Of a DNA stretch of 64,000 nucleotides, positions 18,113 to 26,441 are shown in pieces. The notes below the pieces were generated by a model. It was not told the DNA's origin. It saw nothing but the letters and a program-made list of their open reading frames with translations, and ran no database searches. Numbering within the stretch: the stretch's first letter is position 1; every line of letters begins with the position of its first letter. The position numbers and the translations under genes were made by a program. Origin of the DNA: Butyricicoccus_A sp963588905 (GTDB lineage Bacteria; Bacillota; Clostridia; Oscillospirales; Butyricicoccaceae); assembly GCA_963588905.1 (NCBI GenBank), contig CAVAJF010000025.1, positions 62,001 to 126,000 on the forward strand, written 5' to 3'.

Positions 18113-18131
18113 ATCATCGGCATGAAAACAG

Positions 18132-18165
18132 AAAGCTGACAGGGAGTATTTCTCTGTCAGCTTTT
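18132..18165 (+). terminator. Intrinsic terminator after SPFH gene
   Basis: AAAGCTGACAG at 18132-18142 pairs with CTGTCAGCTTTT at 18154-18165. Confidence 0.9.
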
Positions 18166-18203
18166 CTATGCTTGTATGGAATGTATTCCATACAAAACAA
18201 ATA

Positions 18204-18255
18204 AAGAAAAGCCCCTCCGGATCTGAAGAGCAAATTCTCTACTGAAACGGAGGGG
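18204..18255 (-). terminator. Intrinsic terminator of the lipoprotein gene
   Basis: On the minus strand CCCCTCCG (18255-18248) pairs with CGGAGGGG (18219-18212) and is followed by a T-rich run. The loop is long at about 28 bases. Confidence 0.7.
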
Positions 18256-18260
18256 TTATA

Positions 18261-19136
18261 TTATTGGTCTTGCTTGATAACGCATTGAACACTTTGTGTG
18301 TTGGAGTCGTACGTAAGTCGGACCTGTTTTTGCGTGGATGCGTTTACGTATCGCTTTGTACTGGAATACTCGGCCTCAAGCTCATAGCCGAGTTGTTCAA
18401 ATTCTTTGCAGTATTTTTCGTATTCATCTGACGTTATTCCATACGATGTAACATAAACGTTGGTTTTGTGATCGTCAACCTTAACGTAATCGGACGTAAT
18501 CATCGGCACGTCTGTAGTTAATGAATTTTTTGAAGTTTCTTTAGCCGGTGTTGTATCGGTATCTTCGGTGTAATTCTTAGATTTGAAATCATAAGAAACT
18601 GTGTGAATGGTGTCGTTATCTATATATTTTATAGTAGCAATATCCGGCGTAAGAAGGTCATAAAAACTCATGTCCTTCATGTAGTATATTCCGCTATAGT
18701 AAAAGCACCCTTGTTTGGTGGATGTGTCACCTGGGCGTGTCAAAATGACTGAGTTAACATATCCACTTAGAGGTCTATCTTTCACTTCAGACAAGTCTTC
18801 GTCACTAAACGAAAGCGATTCTTTTACCTTATCAAGTTCTTCTTGACGTTGTTCATCGGTTACATCAGATTTTTGAGTGAATGTTAAATCAAATTCAACA
18901 ATCGTGTACTTTGAATTGTTCGTATAATCCATAAGTACACGGCGTTGTTCATCCACGACACCGGAGTCGACATGCCAATCTAATTGGTCAATTTTAGGAT
19001 AGGAAGGAAGTATCTTCGTGGCACTTTTATTTTTGCCGTTGTTCGACGCGTCCGAATTAGAGCTTCCGCATCCGACCAGCATTAATGTTCCAACTAATAC
19101 GGCAGCTAGCAGACTGCATTTTCGATTTCGTTTCAT
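18261..19136 (-). CDS. Putative surface lipoprotein, unknown function
   Basis: A 291-residue predicted lipoprotein. The start MKRNRKC has a perfect AGGAGG 6 bases upstream; an in-frame ATG 15 bases earlier overlaps that site and is rejected. The lipobox is LMLVGC with Cys23, followed by a Ser/Asn-rich linker. The rest is polar and rich in Asp, Thr and Tyr with few conserved landmarks. An opening DQLDWHVDSGVVDEQRRVLMDYTNNSKYTIVEFDLTF-type pattern suggests a beta-sandwich near residues 50-100. Its base composition is clearly more AT-rich than its neighbours, and it points against them, which may mean it was acquired. Confidence 0.8.
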   Translation of the reverse strand: MKRNRKCSLLAAVLVGTLMLVGCGSSNSDASNNGKNKSATKILPSYPKIDQLDWHVDSGVVDEQRRVLMDYTNNSKYTIVEFDLTFTQKSDVTDEQRQEELDKVKESLSFSDEDLSEVKDRPLSGYVNSVILTRPGDTSTKQGCFYYSGIYYMKDMSFYDLLTPDIATIKYIDNDTIHTVSYDFKSKNYTEDTDTTPAKETSKNSLTTDVPMITSDYVKVDDHKTNVYVTSYGITSDEYEKYCKEFEQLGYELEAEYSSTKRYVNASTQKQVRLTYDSNTQSVQCVIKQDQ

Positions 19137-19237
19137 ACACAACCTCCTCATTATCGAAATTTAACGCTTACGATTTTTCGATCTTCTATTCTAATTTCTT
19201 TAATCAACCTCTCTCAGAACATTGTCTTTCTTTTTTT

Positions 19238-19266
19238 ATTATACATGAGAGTTGTGAGAATAACAA
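19238..19266 (-). promoter_or_regulatory. Promoter of the lipoprotein gene
   Basis: On the minus strand TTGTTA and TATAAT are 17 bases apart. The start would be about 95 bases before the lipoprotein ATG. Confidence 0.6.
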
Positions 19267-19321
19267 GTCATTTAATGGAACAACAAAAACTATATGCCAA
19301 CTACTTAGAAGGATGATTGCT

Positions 19322-19417
19322 ATGAAAAAGAGGGTAAGAATTGCAGGTTTAGCTGTAGATATTTGTACACTGGTAATAGCTTGGATACAAGCGAAATATT
19401 GTGCTAGCAAAATTTAA
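19322..19417 (+). CDS. Possible 31-residue membrane peptide
   Basis: A short reading frame, MKKRVRIAGLAVDICTLVIA and 11 more residues, has a basic N-terminus and one hydrophobic stretch, as in small membrane proteins. AAGGATG lies 8 bases before the ATG. The 408-base gap between the lipoprotein start and the next gene otherwise holds only two promoters. There is no conservation evidence, and chance is a real alternative. Confidence 0.3.
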   Translation: MKKRVRIAGLAVDICTLVIAWIQAKYCASKI

Positions 19418-19461
19418 AATTCAAAAACTTTGTGGAATGATTGAAACATCCGGCAAAAGAG

Positions 19462-19490
19462 TTGAAAAAAATGCGGTTTTGCATTATACT
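19462..19490 (+). promoter_or_regulatory. Promoter of the SH3b membrane protein gene
   Basis: TTGAAA at 19462-19467 and TATACT at 19485-19490 are 17 bases apart. Confidence 0.7.
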
Positions 19491-19544
19491 GAACTTGTCG
19501 ATATATGTTGATAGAGGATACAAACAGAAGAAGGAGGAACCTTT

Positions 19545-20426
19545 ATGTCGGAAGAACGATTTGAGTTCAGCCCGGAGGTTTTTGATCTGGATGATCGGAA
19601 GAGTGTAGAAGCTGTCATTCATCTGCTCGACTGCACTTATGAGCAAGAACATACCGGAAAAACGGCGGAAGATGTCCTGTATGACTTCTGCATGGCCTAT
19701 TTAGAGGAAGCACAGAATCAGACAACCCTGTCGGACGAAAATATCAATAAACGTCTGAAGGTGATCGTGCAGTGGTATGCAGAACATGCACGCACACCAA
19801 ATGGTGCGCGCATTATTCCTGAGGATGCGGCGAATGATATTTGCAACAACTGGGATGAATGGCTGAATGGTCCGGAACCGCTGCTGTCCGGCTTGTTTCA
19901 AAAGTTTGAAAAGAAGAAACAGGAAAAAATGGGAAAACAGACAGGAGAATCTCCAGTTCATGCCACAGCATCTAAAATCAAACAGACCATGATTTCGTCC
20001 GATGCAGTGCGTGAGAAGGTTTCTTCGATGCATGTGTCAAAAGCAGGCTGGGCGGTTATTGGTATGCTCGTCTGTTTTATCATTGGTGCAATGGCAGGAT
20101 GGAAGCTGGCAAATACCGATAAAACCATTCAGCTCACCATTGGCAAACCGGCTGTAGAGAGCAGTGTCTCTGTTGATAAAGACAAGCAGACAACTGATAA
20201 GACAACAGCGGTGATGAAGCTGGGCATGAATGTGCGCAGCAAGCCGACGACCAAAAATGCCAATAATATTTTGACGACGCTCAAAAAGGGAGATCAGATT
20301 ACCATTTTGAGCAAAGCAGATGATGATGGCTGGGTGAAAATCTCTTGTACGGATTCCAATGGAGAAAAGATTTCTGGTTATATGCAGTCTGTATACGATG
20401 GAGAAACCGTGTATACAAAGAAATAA
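19545..20426 (+). CDS. Single-pass membrane protein with C-terminal SH3b domain
   Basis: A 293-residue protein with an acidic, soluble N-terminal domain of about 140 residues that I do not recognise, one membrane segment at about 166-186 (GWAVIGMLVCFIIGAMAGWKLA), a Thr/Lys-rich linker and a C-terminal bacterial SH3 domain (about 221-288; LGMNVRSKPTT... LKKGDQITILSK... GWVKISC). The topology puts the N-terminal domain inside and the SH3b domain outside, where it could bind peptidoglycan. AAGGAGG precedes the ATG. It looks like a wall-sensing or scaffold protein, but the function is unknown. Confidence 0.8.
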   Translation: MSEERFEFSPEVFDLDDRKSVEAVIHLLDCTYEQEHTGKTAEDVLYDFCMAYLEEAQNQTTLSDENINKRLKVIVQWYAEHARTPNGARIIPEDAANDICNNWDEWLNGPEPLLSGLFQKFEKKKQEKMGKQTGESPVHATASKIKQTMISSDAVREKVSSMHVSKAGWAVIGMLVCFIIGAMAGWKLANTDKTIQLTIGKPAVESSVSVDKDKQTTDKTTAVMKLGMNVRSKPTTKNANNILTTLKKGDQITILSKADDDGWVKISCTDSNGEKISGYMQSVYDGETVYTKK

Positions 20427-20433
20427 ATACAAG

Positions 20434-20467
20434 GAAGCATACAGCGATTGGCTGTATGCTTCTTTTT
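20434..20467 (+). terminator. Intrinsic terminator
   Basis: GAAGCATACAGC at 20434-20445 pairs with its complement at 20451-20462, followed by TTTTT. Confidence 0.92.
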
Positions 20468-20525
20468 GTGTTGTGATGTATAAAGACTTGTGATACAGCA
20501 TAGGCTGTACACAGGGGAGTGGTGT

Positions 20526-21131
20526 ATGATGCAGACGCGCTGGAAAGTAGTTGGTATAATCGCTGGCGTATGCTTGGCAATCGGTACTGTAATGCTGAGT
20601 AAAACGGTCGGAAAGACAGTGCCGGAACATATACCGGGTGACACAGAAATGCAGGAACACACAATGATACAGACAGAACAGATGGTCACACAGACCTACG
20701 ACAGTTCCTTTTTCGTCTCTCTCGTACAGAACACCTGCGGAGATGTATTGCCGCTTACCAATCTTGCGATAGAAATACAAGAGGACGAAAAAATCGCGGT
20801 TTCGGGGATTTTATCTAAGGAACAAGCGACAAAACTGTTAGATCAACAATCAGATAGTATTGCACAGTCGTATGCTGCCGTTTTGGAATTTTTGCCGGAA
20901 GAATTGCCGGTATCTTGTGAGCTGCAGCTGCAAGCGAAAAATGGAACAGTGACTCTCACATTACAGAAACTGTCTGTGGCGTCTATGGAACTGCCGAGCG
21001 CTTGGGTGCAGGAAGATCTGTTGGAACCATTAGAGCACAATTTTCAGATGGAATTGGAGAAAACGTTTACTTCGATTGTTTCGATTGCTTCACAAGATGG
21101 AGCGCTGCATATCTCTGGAGAAAGCAAATAG
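20526..21131 (+). CDS. Membrane-anchored extracytoplasmic protein, unknown function
   Basis: A 201-residue protein with an N-terminal signal anchor (about residues 6-24, VVGIIAGVCLAIGTVML) and an external domain. The start was placed at ATG 20526, which follows GGGGAGTGG; an in-frame ATG at 20490 lacks a ribosome site. The external part (EIQEDEKIAVSGILSKEQATKLL... LQAKNGTVTLTLQKLSV... ALHISGESK) alternates charged and hydrophobic residues like a small beta-rich domain. I recognise no family. It is separated from the SH3b gene by a terminator. Confidence 0.72.
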   Translation: MMQTRWKVVGIIAGVCLAIGTVMLSKTVGKTVPEHIPGDTEMQEHTMIQTEQMVTQTYDSSFFVSLVQNTCGDVLPLTNLAIEIQEDEKIAVSGILSKEQATKLLDQQSDSIAQSYAAVLEFLPEELPVSCELQLQAKNGTVTLTLQKLSVASMELPSAWVQEDLLEPLEHNFQMELEKTFTSIVSIASQDGALHISGESK

Positions 21132-21153
21132 CCTGCTGTGCGCAGGCTATTGC
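21127..21153. terminator. Hairpin between convergent genes
   Basis: AATAGCCTGC and GCAGGCTATT form a perfect 10-base stem with a 5-base loop that begins inside the preceding stop codon region. Only weak T-richness follows on either strand, so termination strength is uncertain. Confidence 0.5.
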
Positions 21154-21192
21154 TTGAGATTGCAATTTTTCGGGCAAAATGCTATACTTTGA

Positions 21193-21444
21193 TTAGAATG
21201 TGGCTTGAAACATGTCGGCAGCTTCCATTGCCTCTATGAGAGAATCACAGCGGCGATACCCGAACTGCCTGCACCAGATTTCGGTCTCTTCAAAATCAGA
21301 CAGCTGGTCTTCATCTGCGAGATCCGGATCCCATTCGTCCTCGTCACAGACGCGGGCATATAGCTCACATTCTTCTTCGTCATAGACGAGAAACACACCC
21401 CAGCCGGTGGAAGGACAGATAAATACATCTGTCATCATTTTCAT
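21193..21444 (-). CDS. Small acidic protein, unknown function
   Basis: An 83-residue, very acidic protein (EEECELYARVCDEDEWDPDLADEDQ) with several Trp and Cys residues. It shares an upstream region of only about 40 bases with the divergent epimerase gene. AAGGA lies about 10 bases before ATG 21444. No domain is recognised. The length, the internal codon pattern and the tight divergent layout support a real gene, but no function is offered. Confidence 0.65.
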   Translation of the reverse strand: MKMMTDVFICPSTGWGVFLVYDEEECELYARVCDEDEWDPDLADEDQLSDFEETEIWCRQFGYRRCDSLIEAMEAADMFQATF

Positions 21445-21483
21445 AGGTTATCATTCCTTTCGTATCAGAGTAGGAGGAAAAAT

Positions 21484-22113
21484 ATGCGCGTTGTTACTGT
21501 CGCCCAAATGAAACAAATCGAAAAAGACGCCGATTCCAATGGTGTTTCCTATTATCAAATGATGGAAAATGCCGGAACAGCGGCATATCATATCATTCGC
21601 CAGCGCGTGCCACATGCGAAAAGTATCACGGTGTTGGCTGGAAAAGGAAACAACGGGGGAGATGGATTTGTCATTGCGCGTCTGGCCGCGCAGGACGGAT
21701 TATCTGTCACAGTAATTCTGGCAGAAGGAGAGCCGGTTACACAGGACGCAAAGACCAATTATGCATTGATGCGTCAACTGCCCATTGCCATGCAAACCAT
21801 TGACGACGTGCACGAAGTAACAGCCGATGTCGTTGTCGATGCACTATATGGCACGGGCTTTCACGGGCAGCTGCGTCCATCCGGACAAAAGGCCTGCAAC
21901 CTCATGCAGAACTCCGGCGCGTACCTTGTCGCGTTGGATTTACCGAGCGGATTGCAGGCGGACACCGGCATTGCGGCGGACGGGGCAGTTCGGGCAGACT
22001 GTACCATCGCTTTTGATTCCTATAAACAAGTACATATAGCGGAAGCCGCGAAGGCTTTTTGTGGTACAGTGGTTTTGGCAGACATCGGCGTGCCGGATTT
22101 TTGCCATCCATAA
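21484..22113 (+). CDS. nnrE: NAD(P)H-hydrate epimerase (YjeF N-terminal domain only)
   Basis: A 209-residue protein of the YjeF_N family, which interconverts the R and S forms of damaged hydrated NAD(P)H. Key blocks are YYQMMENAG, VLAGKGNNGGDGFVIARLA (nucleotide-binding), VVDALYGTGFHG with the catalytic Asp, and ALDLPSGLQADTG. Many bacteria fuse this to the ADP/ATP-dependent dehydratase NnrD; here the protein ends after the epimerase domain and no dehydratase is in the window. AGGAGG precedes the ATG. Confidence 0.92.
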   Translation: MRVVTVAQMKQIEKDADSNGVSYYQMMENAGTAAYHIIRQRVPHAKSITVLAGKGNNGGDGFVIARLAAQDGLSVTVILAEGEPVTQDAKTNYALMRQLPIAMQTIDDVHEVTADVVVDALYGTGFHGQLRPSGQKACNLMQNSGAYLVALDLPSGLQADTGIAADGAVRADCTIAFDSYKQVHIAEAAKAFCGTVVLADIGVPDFCHP

Positions 22114-22125
22114 GGGAAACGAAAG

Positions 22126-22156
22126 ACATCCAGCTCGAAATGAGCTGGATGTTTTC
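22126..22156. terminator. Bidirectional intrinsic terminator
   Basis: ACATCCAGCTC at 22126-22136 pairs perfectly with GAGCTGGATGT at 22142-22152. TTTTC follows on the plus strand, and it also serves the converging dehydrogenase gene. Confidence 0.9.
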
Positions 22157-22166
22157 TTGTATCGGT

Positions 22167-23351
22167 TTACTGAGCAGCTTTTTTGTAGATCTGATAAATC
22201 GCTTGCTTGTCCAAGACCATAAATTGTCCAATGGTTCGCGTGTCCATATAGGTACACTTGTACGCAAGTTCTCGCAGATCATCTTCTGACGGCGTAATAC
22301 CCATCTCGGAAATGCGCGTCGGCATACCGATAGAATGGAAAAAGGCTTCCATGGCGTCGATGCCGCGATTGGCAGTCTCTGTGTCATCTGCACCGGCTTC
22401 TACGCCCAGCACATGCACGGCGAACTTGGCAAATCGCGCCGGATTGGCGGGCATTACGGTGCGTGCCCAGCTGCTCCATACGGCACACAGACCGGCACCG
22501 TGCGCGATGTCGTACTTGCCGCCTAATTCATGCTCCAGCTGATGACAAGCCCAATCACCGCCATCTGTACCGCATCCGGTCAAGTCGTTGTGTGATAAGC
22601 TGCTTGCCCACATCAGACCGGCACGTGCATCATAATCCTGTGGATTTTTCAGCGCGGCCTGCACATCGCGCATCACAGAACGAAGCAGACCCTCTGCCAA
22701 CTCATCGGTTAAGCCCATAGGGTCGCTCTCTGCAGTAAAATATCGTTCCATCGTGTGCATCATAATGTCTGAAGCACCGCTGGCAGTCTGATATGCCGGA
22801 AGTGTATACGTAATTGTCGGATCCATGACGGCGAAGCGGCAGCGACAGCATTCATAGTTGATTCCGCGCTTGAGCCAACCTTCTTCGTTGGTAATGACAG
22901 AAGAGTTGCTCATTTCACTGCCTGCTGCGGCGATGGTCAAGACGGCACCAATCGGCGTGCAGGCGGTCAGTGCAACTTTCTTGAGATAGTAATCCCAAAC
23001 ATCTCCCGGATTGGCAAGGCCATAGCCGATTGCCTTAGAGGAATCAATGACAGAACCACCGCCAACAGCGAGGATAAAATCAACGCCTTCTTTACGGCAC
23101 AGATCAATGCCTTCCCGAACCAAGCTCAGGCGAGGATTTGGCACAACGCCGCCCAACATAACGTAAGCGACACCGACTTTGTCTAAGGACTGAGCGACAC
23201 GATCCAACAGACCGCTGCGCTTGGCACTGCCGCCGCCGTAATGAATCAAGACCTTCTTGCAGCCCTGCTCTGCGACAAGCGCGCCTACTTTTTCAACGGA
23301 ATCCTTGCCGAAGACCACATGAGTCGGCGTATTGTACTCAAAACTGCGCAT
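22167..23351 (-). CDS. Iron-containing alcohol dehydrogenase, butanol dehydrogenase type
   Basis: A 394-residue group III alcohol dehydrogenase closest in pattern to clostridial BdhA/B and YqhD. The cofactor site shows LAVGGGSVIDSSKAIGYG, and metal ligands are seen in TASGASDIMMHTMERYF and HQLEHELGGKYDIAHGAGL. Such enzymes reduce butyraldehyde and other aldehydes with NAD(P)H at the end of fermentation. AGGAGG precedes the ATG. The gene stands alone with its own terminator. Exact substrate and cofactor preference cannot be read from the sequence. Confidence 0.94.
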   Translation of the reverse strand: MRSFEYNTPTHVVFGKDSVEKVGALVAEQGCKKVLIHYGGGSAKRSGLLDRVAQSLDKVGVAYVMLGGVVPNPRLSLVREGIDLCRKEGVDFILAVGGGSVIDSSKAIGYGLANPGDVWDYYLKKVALTACTPIGAVLTIAAAGSEMSNSSVITNEEGWLKRGINYECCRCRFAVMDPTITYTLPAYQTASGASDIMMHTMERYFTAESDPMGLTDELAEGLLRSVMRDVQAALKNPQDYDARAGLMWASSLSHNDLTGCGTDGGDWACHQLEHELGGKYDIAHGAGLCAVWSSWARTVMPANPARFAKFAVHVLGVEAGADDTETANRGIDAMEAFFHSIGMPTRISEMGITPSEDDLRELAYKCTYMDTRTIGQFMVLDKQAIYQIYKKAAQ

Positions 23352-23429
23352 AAAACATTCCTCCTATTTGTTTTTTCCTCTGTGTGTTGTGGATACTGTT
23401 ATCATAGCATATTTGCGAAAAAAAGACAA

Positions 23430-23458
23430 TTGACAGACCTTGTGTTTTCCGTTACGAT
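23430..23458 (+). promoter_or_regulatory. Promoter of the Cys-rich protein gene
   Basis: TTGACA at 23430-23435 and TACGAT at 23453-23458 are 17 bases apart. Confidence 0.65.
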
Positions 23459-23497
23459 AAATCGAGATAGATTCATCATGAAAGGAGAGGTGTGAAG

Positions 23498-23887
23498 ATG
23501 AGTTGTGCAAAAAGCTGCGGAAAGGATTGCAGCAAAAATCATTGCGGAGCTTGCTGCGGTGGGGCGTGTCATTCCTTGACCTTGGTTCCGGCAGAGTATG
23601 TTTTATTGCAAGCCTTGGCGATAACACCGTTTCTTCCGGTAGCCGCCAGCTGGAACTTAAAAACACCGATTTATTTGGAAGATTCCCAATTTTCACAGGA
23701 AGAATATAGCTGGGCAATACAGGCTTTGGCATTAAAGGGCTTGATCCGTGTCGATTATGACATTCCGTTGGGAAAGTTTGATTACGCCGCCTATCGTTCC
23801 TACCCCATGCATGGCAGTATGGCGTTGACGGCTGCCGGACAGGATATTGTTGACCAGCTGGCCATTCAAGATATTGCTGCCGAGTAA
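23498..23887 (+). CDS. Protein with N-terminal Cys-rich cluster, unknown function
   Basis: A 129-residue protein. The first 24 residues hold seven Cys (MSCAKSCGKDCSKNHCGACC and CH soon after), likely a metal or Fe-S binding segment. The rest (about 30-125; LVPAEYVLLQALAITPFLPVA... YSWAIQALALKGLIRVDYDIPLG... HGSMALTAAGQDIVDQL) has the helix pattern of a winged-helix protein. A metal-sensing or redox regulator is possible. The start is ATG 23498, 7 bases after AAAGGAGAGG; GTG 23492 is too close to that site. A zinc-type transporter gene follows. Confidence 0.75.
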   Translation: MSCAKSCGKDCSKNHCGACCGGACHSLTLVPAEYVLLQALAITPFLPVAASWNLKTPIYLEDSQFSQEEYSWAIQALALKGLIRVDYDIPLGKFDYAAYRSYPMHGSMALTAAGQDIVDQLAIQDIAAE

Positions 23888-23904
23888 GAATGCCATATCA
23901 ACTA

Positions 23905-23933
23905 TTGACAAATACAGCTGAATAGACTAAAAT
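23905..23933 (+). promoter_or_regulatory. Promoter of the ZIP transporter gene
   Basis: TTGACA at 23905-23910 and TAAAAT at 23928-23933 are 17 bases apart. Confidence 0.7.
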
Positions 23934-23997
23934 GTGGATAAAAATAGTATAGTTTTATCGCGCGTCAGATTTTTATCTGTTAGAAATTGAGGAGAAC

Positions 23998-24780
23998 ATG
24001 TCAATAGAAGTCATTCAGGGGATTTTGATTCCGTTTGCGGGAACATCACTGGGCGCGGCGTGTGTGTTTTTTATGCGCCGCACGCTGCGTCCGATGGTAC
24101 AGCGCGCATTGACTGGATTTGCCGCAGGTGTGATGGTAGCAGCCTCTATTTGGAGCTTGCTGATTCCTGCAATGGAACAGGCAGATACCATGGGAAAGCT
24201 GGCATTTTTGCCGACAGTTATCGGATTTTGGATCGGTGTATTGTTTTTGCTTGTTCTTGACCGCGTAATTCCGCATCTGCATATGGGAAGCAGTGAGGCG
24301 GAAGGGCCGTCTGTCAGCCTACAGCGCACGACGATGCTGGTTCTGGCAGTGGTTCTGCATAATATACCGGAGGGCATGGCTGTCGGCGTGGTATATGCCG
24401 GTTGGCTGGCGGGAAATTCCGGATTGACTTGGATGGGTGCGATGGCGCTTTCCATCGGCATTGCGATTCAAAATTTTCCGGAAGGCGCGATTATTTCTCT
24501 GCCGCTGCGTGCGGAGGGCATGAGAAAGGGAAAGGCGTTTGTTTGCGGCGTGTTATCCGGTGCAGTAGAGCCAATCGGTGCTTGGGTTACCATTTTGGCG
24601 GCGGTACATATTCTCCCGTGGTTGCCGTATTTGTTGAGCTTTGCGGCGGGTGCGATGATGTATGTCGTTGTAGAAGAGCTGATTCCGGAAATGTCGGAAG
24701 GACAGCATTCCAATGTAGGTACGTTGCTGTTTGCTGTGGGCTTTACGCTGATGATGACGCTGGATGTTGCGCTGGGATGA
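23998..24780 (+). CDS. ZIP family divalent metal transporter
   Basis: A 260-residue membrane protein with about eight hydrophobic segments. The two metal-site helices carry HNIPEGMAVGV and QNFPEGAIISLPLRAEG, the signature of ZIP (GufA-like) zinc/iron importers. A later PIGAWV segment and VEELIPE motif also fit. The ATG follows GAGGAG. A rhodanese gene starts 13 bases after the stop with AGGAGG, so the two share a transcript. Confidence 0.94.
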   Translation: MSIEVIQGILIPFAGTSLGAACVFFMRRTLRPMVQRALTGFAAGVMVAASIWSLLIPAMEQADTMGKLAFLPTVIGFWIGVLFLLVLDRVIPHLHMGSSEAEGPSVSLQRTTMLVLAVVLHNIPEGMAVGVVYAGWLAGNSGLTWMGAMALSIGIAIQNFPEGAIISLPLRAEGMRKGKAFVCGVLSGAVEPIGAWVTILAAVHILPWLPYLLSFAAGAMMYVVVEELIPEMSEGQHSNVGTLLFAVGFTLMMTLDVALG

Positions 24781-24793
24781 TAGGAGGAAACAG

Positions 24794-25099
24794 ATGCAGA
24801 CATATAGCAAAACAACGGAGCAGATGATGGCGGATACCAGAGAAAAACTGATTCTGGATTTGAGAAAAGATCGGGAATTTCATCTGGGTACCATTCCGGG
24901 AGCGGTGCATATCTATTGGGAACAACTCAATGACCGCATGTCAGAGCTACCCAAAGATAAGCCGATTTACATGATGTGCTATACGGGAGAAACCAGCGAC
25001 GAATTTGCCGCATGGATGCAGGAGCATGGCTGGGAAGCATACAGCATAGAAGATGGCTATCGAGGATTTTACCGCTGGCAGATCACGCACGAATCATAG
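24794..25099 (+). CDS. Rhodanese-like domain protein
   Basis: A 101-residue single-domain protein. The rhodanese landmarks LILDLRKDREFHLGTIPGAVHI and the active-site loop MMCYTGETSDEFA, with the catalytic Cys, are present, followed by AYSIEDGYRGF. It may carry sulfane sulfur or act in sulfur transfer. The start ATG 24794 has AGGAGG; an in-frame ATG at 24764 lies inside the transporter gene and is rejected. Confidence 0.92.
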   Translation: MQTYSKTTEQMMADTREKLILDLRKDREFHLGTIPGAVHIYWEQLNDRMSELPKDKPIYMMCYTGETSDEFAAWMQEHGWEAYSIEDGYRGFYRWQITHES

Positions 25100-25244
25100 G
25101 CTTTTTTAGCTGTGATTTCATAAATCGACACAAAATCTTAATACAAATTTCCCCTTAAATACGATATACTTAGACTTGCAAAGAAAAGAAAAATGCTTTA
25201 CAATAGGAAAGCATTTGTAACCATGCAAAGAAGTATGTGTAAGG

Positions 25245-26273
25245 ATGAGAAGAAATCAAATGAAACTGTTAAGCTTTGCTGTTCCGTGCTATAATTCGGA
25301 AGCGTATATGGAAAAGTGTATTGAGTCTTTGCTGCCGGGCGGGAAGGATGTAGAAATCTTAATCGTCGATGACGGATCCTCTGATCGAACGGCAGAAATT
25401 GCAGATGCTTATGCTGCACAGTATCCGGATATTATCCAGGCAATTCACCAGCCGAATGGCGGCCATGGTGCGGCGGTAAATACCGGGTTGAAACATGCAT
25501 CCGGCGTATATTTCAAGGTCGTGGACAGCGATGACTGGCTGGATCGTGACAGTTATCTGCGCGTGCTCAAGCGACTCCGGACACTCATTAAGCTGAATAC
25601 ACTGCCGGATATGTTCCTTGCCAACTATGTATATGAGAAGGAAGGCAGCAAGCATAAGGCGGTCATGCGCCAGAAGGGCTTTCCGAAAGAAAAGATGTTC
25701 AGCTGGGATGATGTGGGACATCTGTTCAAAGGACATTATATTCTGATGCATTCGGTTATTTACCGCACACAGATGCTGCACGACTGCGGTTTGCAGCTGC
25801 CGGAGCATACCTTCTACGTCGACAATATTTATGTGTACAAGCCGTTGCCGTATGTCAAGAACATGTATTACATGGATGTGGATCTGTATCGGTACTATAT
25901 CGGACGAGAGGATCAGTCGGTCAACGAACAGACGATGATTCGCCGCATTGACCAGCAGATTCGCGTCAATAAAATTATGTTCGCTGATGTCAATCTATTG
26001 GCAGTCAAGGACAGAAAGTGCCGCAGATACATGTTTAATTATTTGGAGATTGTCACGACAATCACGGTGACACTGGCAATTTTGTCCGGTACAAAGGAAA
26101 ATCTTCACAAGCGGGATGAGCTGTGGGAGTACATGAAGCAGACGGACAGACAGCTGTATAGCAAGCTGCATCACAGCGTCATCAGCAGATACATGAATCT
26201 GCCGGGCAGACCGGGACGGTTCTTAGGCAAAGTAGCATATCGAATTTCTCGAAAAGTCTACGGATTTAACTAA
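25245..26273 (+). CDS. Glycosyltransferase family 2
   Basis: A 342-residue GT-A enzyme. The nucleotide-sugar binding motif is LIVDDGSSDRTAEIADAY and the DxD-type site is VDSDDWLDRDS. The C-terminal part is basic and lacks membrane segments. Such proteins add sugars to wall polymers, capsule or lipids; the acceptor cannot be deduced. ATG 25245 follows a weak site and ATG 25260 is a fair alternative giving MKLLSFAVPCYN. No other glycan genes adjoin it. Confidence 0.9.
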   Translation: MRRNQMKLLSFAVPCYNSEAYMEKCIESLLPGGKDVEILIVDDGSSDRTAEIADAYAAQYPDIIQAIHQPNGGHGAAVNTGLKHASGVYFKVVDSDDWLDRDSYLRVLKRLRTLIKLNTLPDMFLANYVYEKEGSKHKAVMRQKGFPKEKMFSWDDVGHLFKGHYILMHSVIYRTQMLHDCGLQLPEHTFYVDNIYVYKPLPYVKNMYYMDVDLYRYYIGREDQSVNEQTMIRRIDQQIRVNKIMFADVNLLAVKDRKCRRYMFNYLEIVTTITVTLAILSGTKENLHKRDELWEYMKQTDRQLYSKLHHSVISRYMNLPGRPGRFLGKVAYRISRKVYGFN

Positions 26274-26284
26274 ATGAGCGGATA

Positions 26285-26318
26285 AAAAGTGTCTCTGAGC
26301 GTGTTCAGAGACACTTTT
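26285..26318 (+). terminator. Intrinsic terminator after glycosyltransferase
   Basis: AAAAGTGTCTCTGA pairs perfectly with TCAGAGACACTTTT around a 6-base loop. Confidence 0.92.
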
Positions 26319-26368
26319 GGCATTTATTGCCAAGAAATGTACGAGATTTCCTTCTAACAGAAGAGAAG

Positions 26369-26398
26369 TTGACAAGCTGTTTTACTATGCATTATAAT
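26369..26398 (+). promoter_or_regulatory. Promoter of the dehydratase-activase cassette
   Basis: TTGACA at 26369-26374 and TATAAT at 26393-26398 are 18 bases apart, a near-consensus sigma-A promoter. Confidence 0.8.
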
Positions 26399-26441
26399 GG
26401 AATTCGTATAAAAATTCAAAAGATTGGTGGAAGACAAATAC

